64,000 nucleotides of DNA. It comes from Arachis hypogaea. Lineage: Eukaryota > Streptophyta > Magnoliopsida > Fabales > Fabaceae. The stretch is from contig NC_092048.1 of the NCBI RefSeq assembly GCF_003086295.3, forward strand, positions 104,920,276-104,984,275. The letters are read 5' to 3'. This document shows positions 20,379-31,079 of this stretch, piece after piece. The translations under genes were made by a program, and so were the position numbers. Below the pieces are notes generated by a model. The model saw only the letters and a list, made by a program, of their open reading frames with translations. It was not told the origin of the DNA and made no database searches. Within the stretch, counting starts at the first letter, position 1; the number at the start of each line of letters is the position of its first letter.

Positions 20379-23153
20379 TCATGGAGGCTGAAAATCATAG
20401 TACCTTAGCTTTTCTCCTCTTACTGTGAACTTCCTTCCGATCTCCTCTTTGATGATCTCTAGGTGTTCAAGTGAAAGGATCCGGTTCACAGTATAGTGCT
20501 CGGACAATTGTGAAGACACCTTCATTGGTTGGGTGTTTAACACCACTTTATCCCCTGGTGAGAAGCCTTTAGTGGAGATCTTCTTGTTTCTCCACCCTCT
20601 TGGCCTCTTCTTCTTTTCTTTCTCAGAAGACAATTCATGCCTTGGTGGTTCTTTATCTGGAGGCTTCTTTTTGGGGATCTCATCTGGGAGTTTTGGATCT
20701 AGTTCCTCCTTGACTTCTTTAGTCTGTTGCACCATTTCTACTTCTTTCAAGCATGGGTTTAGAAGCCTTGGAGTTAACTCCTTTAAGCTATGATCTCTGG
20801 CCTTATCCTTCATGCATTCTTCTTCTTGAGTGGGTTTATGTAGGGTCTTGAAGACATGAAATGCTAGGTGCTCATCATGCACTCTTAGCAACAATTTCCC
20901 TTTTTTAACATCTATCAATGCTCTGTCCGTAGCTAAGAAAGGCCTCCCTAGGATGATGGAAGTGTTAAGATCCTCTTCCATATCTAGGATGACAAAGTCA
21001 ACTGGGAAAAAGAATTTTCTCACTTTTACTAGCACATTCTCCACAACTCCCAGTGCTTATTTAATGGATTTGTCAGCCATTTGGAGAGCTATTCGAGTGG
21101 ATTTCAACTCCAGAATTTGAAGTTTTCTCATGAGAGATAGAGGCATCAAGTTTATGCTTGCACCAAGGTCAAAGAATGATTTCTCAATAGTTATGTTTCC
21201 TATGGTGAAGGGTATATAGAAACGTCCGGGATCATCCTTCTTCTCTGGTAAACCTCTTTGGAGAATAGCACTACATTCCATTGTCATCTCAACAATTTGT
21301 CCTTCTTTCAAGGATCTTTTCTTTATTAGCACTTCTTTCATAAATTTGACATATAATGGCATATGTTCAAGTACTTCTAAGAAAGGGATATTGATGCTGA
21401 GTGTCTTGAATATGTCCAGGAACTTTGAATATTGCTTATCCTTGTTCTCTTTCTTGAACCTTTGGGGGTATGGAAGTTTGGGGACATATGGCTTCACCCC
21501 TTCCTTTTTCTCTTGTAGCTGTGGTTCAAGGATGTTCTTGTCTCCCTTTGAGCTTTGTGCATTCTTGGTTTTATGATCCTCTTCACTTCTCTCCTCTGTC
21601 TCTTCTTGTGGAACTTCTCTATTGTGTTCTTCCTGAATGATTTCTTCTTTTTCCATAGTCTTCCCACTTTCCACTGTGATTATTTTGTTACTCTTCCCAT
21701 TTTGTAGCTTTTCCTTTGTCTCTTGGGTCATCTTCAGTGGCACAAGGGAAGGCTTTTGCTTGCTTATCACCTATCTCTGTGATTTGTTTAGCCATTTATT
21801 CCATTTGTCTCTCAAGATTTCTAATTGAAGCTTCTTGGTTTTTGCTTGTTATGGCTTGATCTTGTCTGGCCATCTCTTGAGTTTTTATGAGTTTTTCCAT
21901 TAACATTTCTAAGTTGGAGATTCTTTGAGATTCTGGATTTGGCTGTGTGGGTGGTGATGGTTGTTGGTGGAGGTTATTTTGGGGAGATTATGAACTGTGA
22001 TGGGGTTAGAGGTGTGTGTTTTGTGGTTGTGTGTAATGGTTATTGTTAGTAGGGGGTTGGTTGTGCTTGTTTGTGTTGCTGAAGCTGTTAGAGTTGAAAT
22101 CCCTTTTATTCTGGTGCTCACCGCACCTCAAGTTAGAATGAGTCTTCCAGGATGGATTGTATGCATCACCATGGAAGTTATGTTGGAATGAACTTGAGGT
22201 GTTATTCATATATTGCACCTGCTCAGGGCCTTGTTGCTCATAATTGAATGTCCCAGAACCTTCTTCAGCTTGATTCCATCCATGTGAGATTTGAGATTGG
22301 CTTTGTGTATTCACTGCAGCAAGTTGCAGTCCATCAATTCTCTTGGCCATTATCTCCATTTGTTGCTGAAGTTGTTGATGCATCTGCTTGTTTTGTGCCA
22401 AGATAGTGTCTACACCTTCAGGCTCTAACACACCCTTCCTTGGAGCTGATTGGCGTTGCCTTTGATGAGCATAAAAGTATTGATTGTTGGTCACAATGTT
22501 TATGAGATTCTGAGCCTCTTCAGCTGTCTTCATTAGCTGTAGTGAACCTCCTGCAGAGTAATACAGTAATTCTTGAGCTTTTAGAGTCAAGCCCTCATAA
22601 AAATTTTGAAGTCTGTCCCATTCACTAAACATTTCAGGTGGACATTTCCTGATTAAGGCCTTGTATCTCTCTCATGCCTCATACAGTGATTCTCCATCCA
22701 TTTAGGTGAAGGTTTGTACCTCTGTTTTTAGCTTGATGATCCTCTGAGGTGGGTAAAATTTGGCTAGGAATTTGCTCAATAAATCATCCCAATTATTGAT
22801 GCTCCCCCTGGAAAAAGCATTCAGCCATTGGGCAGCATTGCCTCTCAAGGAAAATGTGAATAGAAGTAATTTGTAGATATCAGGATGTACCCCATTTGTC
22901 TTGACAGTTTCACAAATCCTCAAAAAAACAGATAAATGTTGGTTGGGATCTTCAAGAGGGCCACCTCCATAAGCACAATGTTCTGCAACAATGTGATTAG
23001 TTGAGGCTTCAACTCAAAGTCATTTGCATGAATATTTGGGGTGAGGATGCTGCTCCCATAGTGTCTAGGATTGGGGATAGTGTAGGAGGCCAACACCCTT
23101 CTTGCAGGTTGGGCATTTTTGGTCACTCCTTCTTCCTGCACCTCAACCTCCAT
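20379..23153 (-). pseudogene. Gag-protease polyprotein of element C (broken)
   Basis: Related to the intact frame of element A, starting at the ATG at 23153. The gag part (FELKPQLI, LLLFTFSLRGNAAQW, MFSEWDRLQNFYEGL) is followed by protease (FFDLGASINLMPLSL, ILGRPFLA) and by the same integrase-tail-like end (FSPGDKV ... FTVRGEKLRYY). No RT, RNase H or integrase core is present between protease and tail. Decay includes a frameshift near 22960, a stop at 22702, a TGA in the YEAWERY motif near 22672, a frame change near 22000 and a CAA-to-TAA type stop at about 21055. It once had A's architecture, so that gene layout is a lineage feature and not a defect of one copy. Confidence 0.88.
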
Positions 23154-23325
23154 GACTTGCACAATCACAAACAAACCAATTGAAAACTGGACATTCTAGT
23201 GCTAGAATGTGGTTAGAGGGTTAGGGGACACAATGTGTCAAACAGTTAGTATGCTTAAAATAAAAACAAACAAAAATTCCTTAATCTAGATTATCACCTA
23301 CTTAATCATTGTCGATCTAAATCAA

Positions 23326-23343
23326 TCCTCGGCAACGGCGCCA
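23326..23343 (-). promoter_or_regulatory. Primer binding site, tRNA-Asp type (element C)
   Basis: The minus strand reads TGGCGCCGTTGCCGAGGA, one mismatch from the tRNA-Asp complement, 6 bases from the LTR. The leader between here and the gag start is about 170 bases. Confidence 0.9.
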
Positions 23344-24444
23344 AAAACTTGATGACAAAAAAATTGGATTTCGCAAAAACTCACTGACAAGTGTACCAGG
23401 TCACATCAAGTAGTAAAACTCACAAGAGTGAGGTCGATCCCATAGGGATTGATGGATCAAGCAACTTTAGTTGGGTGATAAATTTAATTAAGCAGACAGT
23501 TGATGATTTAAGTGAATTTTGATTGACAAAATATAAATTGCAAGAAAGCTAGAAGGCAGAATGTAAATTGACAGAAAGAAAAATGGCAGAAAGCTTTAAA
23601 TGGCTGAAACTTAAAGTGCAAGAAAGTAAAAGAGCTGAAACATAAATTGCAAAAAAGGTAAATAGCTGAATCTTAAAGTGTAAGGAATTTAAATTGCAGA
23701 ATTTAAATTACCAGGAAACTTAAATTGCGTGAATAATAAAGGGATTTGGGTGCTGGAAATCAACACAAAATGTAAATTACATTAAATCAGAAAGCTCTAA
23801 GGTGAAGAAATTCAAAGAAAGTGATTCATCAGGGTTTGGAGGTACTGTAATCCTTCCTGAATCAAATTGGACTTAACTTCTTTCTCAATCATATGAGTAG
23901 ATCTATGGCGGATTGAAATTGATTGGATCCCAATTCCTTGGCAATCCAATCTCTCTAATCACAATCAATTTTGCCAATTTCTTGATCTAATTGTCATGAG
24001 AAGAGTTAGAGCACATTCTCTTATCCACAAGCCACACTAACTCTCAGGATCTCAATTCCTCCCTAATAGTAATGATCAAGAGAGTAGTGAAGGATAGAGC
24101 TCCAATTCTAATGCAAGTGATTTCCCTTTCGAGGCTCACACAAGCATTCAATGAATCAAACCTCCTTTCGGAGTGAGTAATTCAAAATCAAAATAGAAGA
24201 TGTCCTATAGCTACCCAAGCAGATTGAGAAGAAGAAGAATTTCATTGATTCATTGGAATTACAATAGAGCTCCTCCCCCTAATGAATTTTGGGTTTAGTT
24301 CATCATTGCTTTAATACAAAACAGAAATGAAAAAATGCAACATAGAAAATGCAAGGTCTGCAGGATTCCCCAATTGGGGTCTCTGCCTCACTGGCCTTCC
24401 CGATCTGCCAGCCAGCCTGCCTCTCTACAAATCAAATTCTCCTC

Positions 24445-24452
24445 TATCTATA
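24445..24452 (-). promoter_or_regulatory. TATA-like box of element C LTR
   Basis: The minus strand reads GTGTATAGATAGAGG, aligned with GTGTATAAATAGGAT of element A at the same relative position. Confidence 0.55.
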
Positions 24453-24596
24453 CACTTTCCAATTCAGTTTTCTTGTACTTGGATTGTGCTTGTCTGGCCT
24501 TTGATGAGGTAAGTCAGAATGGGTCTTCAGCTGGTAAGGTGGTGATGCTTCCCAGGAGAATGTAGCGCTTTCAAAGAGAACGGAGCAATCATACAC

Positions 24597-25096
24597 TGAC
24601 GCGTACGCGTCTCCCACGCGTGCGCGTCATTCTTCATTTTTGCACAATCGACGCGTACGCGTCACATACGTGTACGCGTCATTGCCATCTTCAGCCTCTA
24701 TCATGCTTGCACGCACCATTCACGCGTGCGCGTCCTTGATAGCGTTCGTTTAATGAGCATTACGTTCGCGCCATGAACGCTCCCCACGCGTGCTCGTCCT
24801 TTGCGCGTGCGTGTGGATGGCAAAATGTTGATTCCAAGCTTCTTCGCCACCCACGCGATTGCGTGCCTCATCCCAGATGCTCCATCGACGCGTGCGCGTC
24901 ATGTACGCGTGGCGTCGGTTGCAAAAATTCAATTCCAAATTTAAATTTGCTCGAAAACGCTCACTCAGATAATGTAGTGCTCTCTTTGCAAATGAGCGCC
25001 AATTACATCCATGCGTACGCATCATGCACGCGTACGCGTGGGTCTTCAAAAATCATTGCCCGACGCGTAAGCGTCCTGTACGCGTGCGCGTCGATA
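24597..25096. repeat. CpG-rich ACGCGTACGCGT palindrome array in element C LTR
   Basis: About a dozen units in 500 bases. The best is GACGCGTACGCGTC (24599-24612 and near 24650); variants include CACGCGTGCGCGTC, ATGCGTACGCAT and GACGCGTAAGCGTC. Many occur as pairs 4-6 bases apart. The background is AT-rich, so this is a sharp local CpG cluster. In sense it lies just upstream of the TATA-like box, as in element A. Confidence 0.93.
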
Positions 25097-25410
25097 GAGA
25101 GTGTGGCGTTCTCTATTTGAGCACAACGTTACTCTGCACTGCCTCTTTTTCTCTTCATTTTTCCACCTGAAATCAACCAAACATGCAATCAAAGTTTCAC
25201 CAAAATCAAAACATTTTGCGTCATTTATAATAATCATATAATTATTGCATAAATATCATGATAATGCATAAAATTAATAATGTTTGATTGAATCAAGATA
25301 ATCATGAAATTCTTATTCAAACACTTACTTATTGCCTAAGAAATTCATGAAAACTAAGTAAAAATGACTAAAAAAATCTTGTGAAACTAGCCTAAGATGA
25401 CTTGTCATCA

Positions 25411-25614
25411 GCAGGCTTAAACCGGTTCGACTGGTTCGGCTGCCGATTCTCGGTCTTTCGCAGAAAACACATTTTCTGACTTAGAAAAATTCATTGAAAC
25501 CAAATTTCACCTTTTTATTTTCAAATTAAAACTTCTAAATTTTGAGTCTATCTCGTGCATTTAAATTATTATTTTTATAAAAACAGTTTTACCTGAAAAA
25601 CCGCAGTTCTTACA
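25411..25614 (-). repeat. Element D 3' LTR remnant
   Basis: These 204 bases match 41252-41455 with few differences (AAACCGGTTCGA.. through ..GTTCTTACA). In sense it starts TGTAAGAAC. The rest of this LTR was pushed left of the window by element C. Confidence 0.9.
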
Positions 25615-25628
25615 TTCTCCCCTCCTAA
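25615..25628 (-). promoter_or_regulatory. Polypurine tract of element D
   Basis: The minus strand reads TAGGAGGGGAGAA immediately before the LTR start TGTAAGAAC. This is a standard plus-strand primer and gives the element's orientation. Confidence 0.85.
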
Positions 25629-26542
25629 TAAAATTTTCGCCCTTGAAAATTCGAATTTCTCGATATGTCCCATCAAAGCGTTCTACCATGTCGATGTTCC
25701 CTCTCGTCTTCCGCTCCGTCACTCTGATTATCGTCATTAAGCAGCCAAAATTTTTCCTTATATCAAATACCGATATTTGTAACATTTTTCCACAACCTTT
25801 AAAACGGTTTATTCTAAATGAGTTCATTGTTAAATCTTTTTCAAAGGAGTCAAAAATCTTTTCTCCGTAAGTCAAATACTTGAAATCACATTTTCTTTAA
25901 ACAAACTTTTCAATTTTGGATCCCTTTTGACAATATAAATTAGAAACCAAGTTCACAAATTGATAAAATCACAAAACTCACTTTTCTTTTTAAACAATAT
26001 CCTTCAAACCAAGAATTTTCGACGTAGTTTCAAAACCAAAGCATTTAAACCAAAAGTTTCAAAGCAATTTTCAAAAATCATTTTAAACTTTAAAACTTTT
26101 TCAACAAGATTGAAGACCATACCAGTTAGAAACTGAAAATCAAAGTTAAAAACCGCAAAAGCATCCGTCGTTACTTCCGTTGCCACTAATGCTGAGCCGC
26201 ACCCATCAACCGATATGCCACAAACTCCACGAACTGGTCCTCTTGAACATGTTGAGCTCGAAACACCTTAACTAGGCTAGTCATCCTCACTATCCCTCCG
26301 TGAACGTGATCGACCTCATCTGTGAGTTGTCATTCGAGTTTCTTTTACCACACCAAACAATCGATATCAAGGTGATCAGTCTCAATATCTCAAGCTCAGT
26401 GCTTCGATTATCCCCAAAGGCACTCACAAACAAGCATGCTATGATATATCAAGTAGATAACCTAAATAGCATGAAAGAAAAATGACCCAGAGTATGCAAT
26501 GAAGCACAATCGGTCCATCCCTCAGGCTCACGAGGACGAACC

Positions 26543-26554
26543 GCTCTGATACCA
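26543..26554 (-). promoter_or_regulatory. Primer binding site, initiator-Met type (element D)
   Basis: The minus strand reads TGGTATCAGAGC, the standard complement of the plant initiator tRNA-Met 3' end, 5 bases from the LTR end (TGTTACA). Confidence 0.92.
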
Positions 26555-26559
26555 CTAAA

Positions 26560-26775
26560 TGTAACACCCCAAGTAACCTAAGCCTTACCTCTAGCCATAA
26601 AGCAATGGTTAATCAGAGGTTACGACAGTCCTAAGGCTTATACATATTTATATATAGAAGGGAATAATATATTCTAGAAGCCTGATGAAGGATTAAGCTC
26701 AAAGACAGAATTATAAAAGCGTGAAACGTTGACACGAAGCTAACGCATAAGATACAAGGTATAGGTATAAGAGAA
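26560..26775 (-). repeat. Element D 5' LTR, segment left of element E
   Basis: Starts TGTAACACCCC on the plus strand (sense end ...GGGGTGTTACA) and runs to the target duplication GAGAA (26771-26775) of element E. It continues at 38017. Confidence 0.88.
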
Positions 26776-28380
26776 TGAAGGTTGTGGTAGGCTTAGAGAA
26801 GGGGAGGTTGAATCTATGCATTCCTTTTAGTTGTAGTTATGACTCTTTTAAACAAACTTTCAATTCTGATTCTGTTTGTACTCAGCAGCAAAAATTTATG
26901 AGACAATTTATTTTTGTCTCATGAATATCAGAAAACAGAACATAGCAGAGAAGAGAGAAGCTAACACCATCATGTATCCTGGTTCAATTTACTTATGCTA
27001 TGCAAACTACATCCAGTCTCCTCCACAACTATGGAAGAATTTTCACTATAGTTAACAGTATTACATACACCAATTTCACAGGATTGACCCAATCCTTTCA
27101 CACTCAAGTTCTAACCTAACTTGATATTGGCTATGCTAATACCTAACTATTCACTCTTAGTGCTAACCCAACTAAGAAAGGGATACCTCACAGGTACAAG
27201 ATACAAGACATAGACATACCTAAAGAAATAAGAAAATAACTCTAGGCTTTTCTCTCAAGTGTATCACTCAGTCTTTTTCACTCATGGCTTTTACTTGAGC
27301 TTTCTCACAATTCCTTTTCTCACAAGAAATTACAGAAAGATAAACATTGAAAAGTACATCACAATCTGTAAAACATTAAGGAGATTGACTTCATCAACAG
27401 CCTCTTAGCTATGTGCAAAACCAGATTTGCAAACTTTAGTTACAGTTCTTCAGTATTGGCCGAATGCTTCTTTGAAAGAAAGCATTATTCAAGTAGAGGA
27501 ATTTCTTTTCAGAACACAACTCTCAAACTTTGGTTTTCTCTCCTTGGTTTCTGAATGAACAGCAAACCTCTTTTATCTCCTTGCATGTTGCTGGGTTCTT
27601 CTTTCAAGGTCAACACCTTGAGCCTTGAGCTTCACCAACCCACAGATTCACTTTTTTCCCATTAAACCTTAGAGTAGAAACTTTGCTTCTGACTTATTCA
27701 TCTTGACCGAAAGCCATAAAGCAGTAATCACAAGAGTCTTCCAATGGTTAACTTGATCTGAGCCCTTGAAAACCAACTTGGTCTCCAAGACATGTTTGAG
27801 ACCATGGATTCACATAAGAGATGAACAGAAATCCTCTTTTCCATATAGCTCAAAATGGAAATACAGAGAGTTGAAGATGAAGAGAAGAAAGTGTGTTGCA
27901 AGTAAGAGGAAATGGGTTACCTTTAACCTAAGCTGGATTTAGTTTGATCTTTTTCATTTGACCTCTGCCTTTCTTGCCTAACCTTCTCTTTCTTTCCTCT
28001 TATTTCATAACTAGCTTAAGAACTAAGCACTTTTTCTTGCTTTTGTGATTTGACTGAGACAGAGAAGTGTACGTTACTTTTGGTTAAAGCACATGGAAAG
28101 AGTTTGAACCAAGTGAAGTACCAGGGCTTGGATCGGATCACTTCCTTTTTGCCCGTTTTGATTTTTCTAGCCTTGTTTCCTTATGGGCTTCATTTTTGTC
28201 ATTAACCCATTAGCCTTGTTTTATTTTTCATTCTATTTGGGCTATAATTCAAATTTAGGCCTGCAACAATTTATAAATAATTAGTAATATGCAATTAAAT
28301 TAATCAACACTAATTATTTATTTTGCCCAAAAATAATGTTTGTCATCACTAATTAATTTAGTTAATTTCTTAACTCAACA
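26776..28380 (-). repeat. Element E 3' LTR (1605 bp)
   Basis: Plus-strand ends TGAAGGTTG... and ...CTCAACA; sense starts TGTTGAG and ends CCTTCA. Near-identical to 36408-38011. Confidence 0.95.
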
Positions 28381-28393
28381 ATCTCCCCCTTGA
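28381..28393 (-). promoter_or_regulatory. Polypurine tract of element E
   Basis: The minus strand reads CAAGGGGGAGAT directly before the 3' LTR. Similar runs (AAGGGGGAGC) repeat at about 28485, 28510 and 28796, a common pattern in SIRE 3' regions. Confidence 0.85.
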
Positions 28394-29028
28394 TGACAAA
28401 CATATTTAAACAAAAATCAAAAGAGTTGAAATTTGGTAAAGTTGGAAAACTTCCCTTTGATTGATGTTTCTTGCTTTAGTGTTGCTCCCCCTTTCTTTTT
28501 CAAGAGTAGCTCCCCCTTGATTTATGCTTTTCTTTTTGTTCCTGTTGTACATTGTACTTAAAGAGAACATAATAAAAAGCTACACAATTATTTTGTCTAA
28601 GGGATATAGAACAAACAACACTATAGAGTCAGCCCAACACATTATGAAAGTAAGTTCTAAAGCAAGTTCTAATACAGTAGCCAAACAAGGTCATAAACTA
28701 AAACAACCAAAACAATACTAGTGGCTGCAGTAATACCAATGAACTTCATCATTTAAGGCAGTCAAAAACAACATTTCCTAACCTAATAGCTTTACTCCCC
28801 CTTTTGTCATCAAGGGCGGAAAATAGGCAAGACCAACAAAAAAACATGATTATAAATCCTGCAAGAAAAGGTTAGATCACAGTTCAAGATTCTAACTAAG
28901 CTAACAAGAGTGCAACAGTATTTAGAGTTATTACAGTAATCCAAAATAAAACAGTTCAATAGTAGCAAAAAAAACAGCATTCACGAGACAAAAAGAGAGC
29001 AGCAACAGCAGTTTTTATGAGACAATTT
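28394..29028 (-). other. Element E 3' non-coding region
   Basis: No gene is seen. AT-rich, with three extra purine-rich GGGGGAG-type tracts in the sense strand. Confidence 0.7.
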
Positions 29029-30545
29029 CTAGGCATCAGAACCATTCTCCTCCGAACCAGCTTCCTCTTCAACATCAGTGGTAGGGCCTTCATCCTTTTG
29101 AAGGTTATCAATGAAGGTCATGAATACAGCCACTCTATCCCTTGACTTCCTTAGGAAATTCTCATGCTTGCTAGCGAGCTTCCTTTGTTCCTTGCTCATG
29201 GCAATCATATGATTGGATTGGGAGACAAACTCCTGGACGACATCCTTGACAACATTCAGCAGAGCAGATTGCTTCCTAGTAGAGATGGAAGTACCCTCAG
29301 TAGAAGGAGCAGGAGATTCTTCAGGGACAAAGTCATCATCTTCATCATCTAGGACCACCCTTTCAGATCTAGTGGGTCCTTTTTGCTGTTTCACTGAACC
29401 ACCCCCTTTTAGGTATGAATGTCTATTTTCATAATCCTCACGTGACAGGTCAACACTAAAATATTCAAATTTGCAAGTTAAAAATATGCCATAAGGTAGT
29501 GCTTTATCTTTCTCACTTCTAAGAGAATCAAACATGTATCTAGCCATCAAATAGGCAAAAGAGATTTCTGTTTTGGTGATTAGGGCATACAAAACCAGTG
29601 TGTCTGTGTAAGAGACCCTTTGATATGAACCACTTTGAGGAAGTAAGATGTGGTTGACAATTCGGTGCAACTGAGCACGTTCATATCCTAGGACTTTGTG
29701 AGTGGGTGTGATGCCATCAATTAAGGAAACATGTTCACAAATGTGAGCCAAAGCATCATTGTAAGAGATACCAACTCCTTCATCCCACTTTATAGACGTA
29801 TAAGCACACGGCCCAACATCAGTGTACTTCAAAGAATCACTGATAGTTTTATTATTTAAAATAATGTCTCTGCCCTTAACATAAGAATGCACACTTCCTT
29901 CATGGTAAGTCATGTTTGCATAAAATTCTTTGACTAACAGTGGATACACAGGTTTTTTTATTTTGAAAAGTTGATTCCAGTCTAAAAATTCTAAATTTTC
30001 AACAAAAGAAAAACCTTTCTTTTTCAAAGTAGGTAAATCTGCAAGAAATGAGGGACACAGAGTATGATACTGAATAACTCCCTCATAAAAATCGTGATTC
30101 ATGGCAGATTTGAAACGATGGGGTTATAGTTTGAGTGAGATGTCATGAAGTGCGATTTGTGAGCAAAAGGATCAATGTCTGGTTCTCTAACAGATTTGAG
30201 AGGGAGATGAGGGTTACCTCTTTGTGAGCGCAAAGGAACAGACCTTGGCTTAGGTTTTGTTGTCTCAGGAACAGGTTCTTCAACAGCAGGACCCTTACCC
30301 TTGGATGAGCTAGGTTTCGAAGAGCTTGGTTTGGATGGCATTGCCTTAGGTGGTGTCATCGGTTTGGCAGGGGCTGGATACCTTGGTGTGGTTTTGGTTC
30401 GTGCCATGGGAGCAGTGCGAGGAGGAGAGGTAGGAGGAGATGGTGAAGGTGTGAAGGTTCGGTCTTGGGAACGAGTGGAAGGCTTGGAGGGAAGCTTATA
30501 CACCTTTTCACGAGGAGGCTTGTGCGCTATGGTTTTCTTCCTCAT
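29029..30545 (-). pseudogene. Extra ORF of copia element E (one frameshift)
   Basis: Two overlapping open segments, 30545-30099 and 30102-29029, appear to be one gene of about 505 codons broken by a single-base loss in a C run near 30120. The N-terminal third is basic and rich in Pro, Ser and Lys (PSPSPPTSPPRTAP). The C-terminal part has EFYANM, VKGRD, HILLPQSG and LPYGIFLTCKFEY, the same succession of motifs as the third ORF of B and G, so it belongs to the plant-transposon-protein type. The tail is acidic and may be coiled coil. No transmembrane segment is evident. Role unknown; it has been called envelope-like by position in SIRE elements, which the sequence does not support here. Confidence 0.82.
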
Positions 30546-31079
30546 CTGGTGGTTTTTGGTTTAAGAAGAAAAAGGGTAATGAGGGTAGTGGTGAAAACCG
30601 AAGGGTTTGAGAAAGAGTTATGGAGGGAAGAGAGGGAGTGTTGGTAACCGTACCCAAAACTAGATTTCTAAAACCATGCAACTGCATCACCTTTTGAAAT
30701 GACTTGAAAAGACATGAACTTATAAAAGAAAGATATGATTTGATTTTCTTAAAAAAATTAAAATTCGAAAACCAAAAAATTAAATCAAACTGAAAACCTT
30801 TTTGAAAAAAAATTAAATTAAAATCCTTTAAAAAAATTTTAAACACACAGCCCAACAAAAAATCAACAACCAAACAAAAATTGTAACATTCATATTTGGG
30901 CCAAGAGATGGTTGAATTTAAGGAAACATATTGGACCACTCTAGATCTGATTTTTGAGGTTGGCCTAAATCATTTTTCACTTGAAATAAACACAGATCAC
31001 GCTGATTAAGGGGAACGTTCTTCTTCTGCCCAGAATTGTCTCATACCTGTTTATGAGACAAAATGCTCTAGCAAATACA
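30546..31079 (-). other. Element E spacer between pol and extra ORF
   Basis: 534 bases, AT-rich, with A-rich runs on the plus strand near 30760-30850. No gene supported. Confidence 0.65.

Larger units (their letters stand above)
19229..25410 (-). mobile_element. Element C: non-autonomous Athila-like retrotransposon (5' part)
   Basis: Minus-strand element of the same lineage as A: 5' LTR 23350-25410, tRNA-Asp primer site, gag-protease pseudogene, then 3' non-coding sequence cut at 19229 by element B. Its 3' LTR should lie left of the window. C is inserted in the 3' LTR of element D: 25411 resumes D LTR sequence equal to 41252 onward. The predicted target duplication is GCAGG (25411-25415). 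Confidence 0.9.
23350..25410 (-). repeat. Element C 5' LTR (2061 bp)
   Basis: Plus-strand ends are TGATGAC... and ...GTCATCA, mutually complementary ends with TG..CA. The last 45 bases (GTGAAACTAGCCTAAGATG) resemble the same end of the A LTR. Only one copy is inside the window, so the boundaries rest on the primer site and on the return of D sequence at 25411. Confidence 0.88.
25615..26559 (-). other. Element D internal region without coding capacity
   Basis: 945 bases with no frame of convincing length or motif. The end near the polypurine tract may preserve the last codons of a lost pol gene: in the minus frame the stretch ending RRGECKNCG is open for about 100 codons but shows no domain. 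It also contains scattered AAACTTTTCAA-type AT-rich sequence. Confidence 0.75.

Noticed and set aside
24597..25096. CRISPR-like look of regularly spaced palindromes (also 251-846 and 56389-56700)
   Set aside because: Unit sequence and spacing vary, spacers are not unique inserts, there are no cas genes, and the arrays lie in LTRs and interiors of plant retrotransposons.
24750..25120. Overlapping open frames on both strands in the C LTR
   Set aside because: They arise from the ACGCGT repeats, which lack stop codons; there are no domains and the place is U3.
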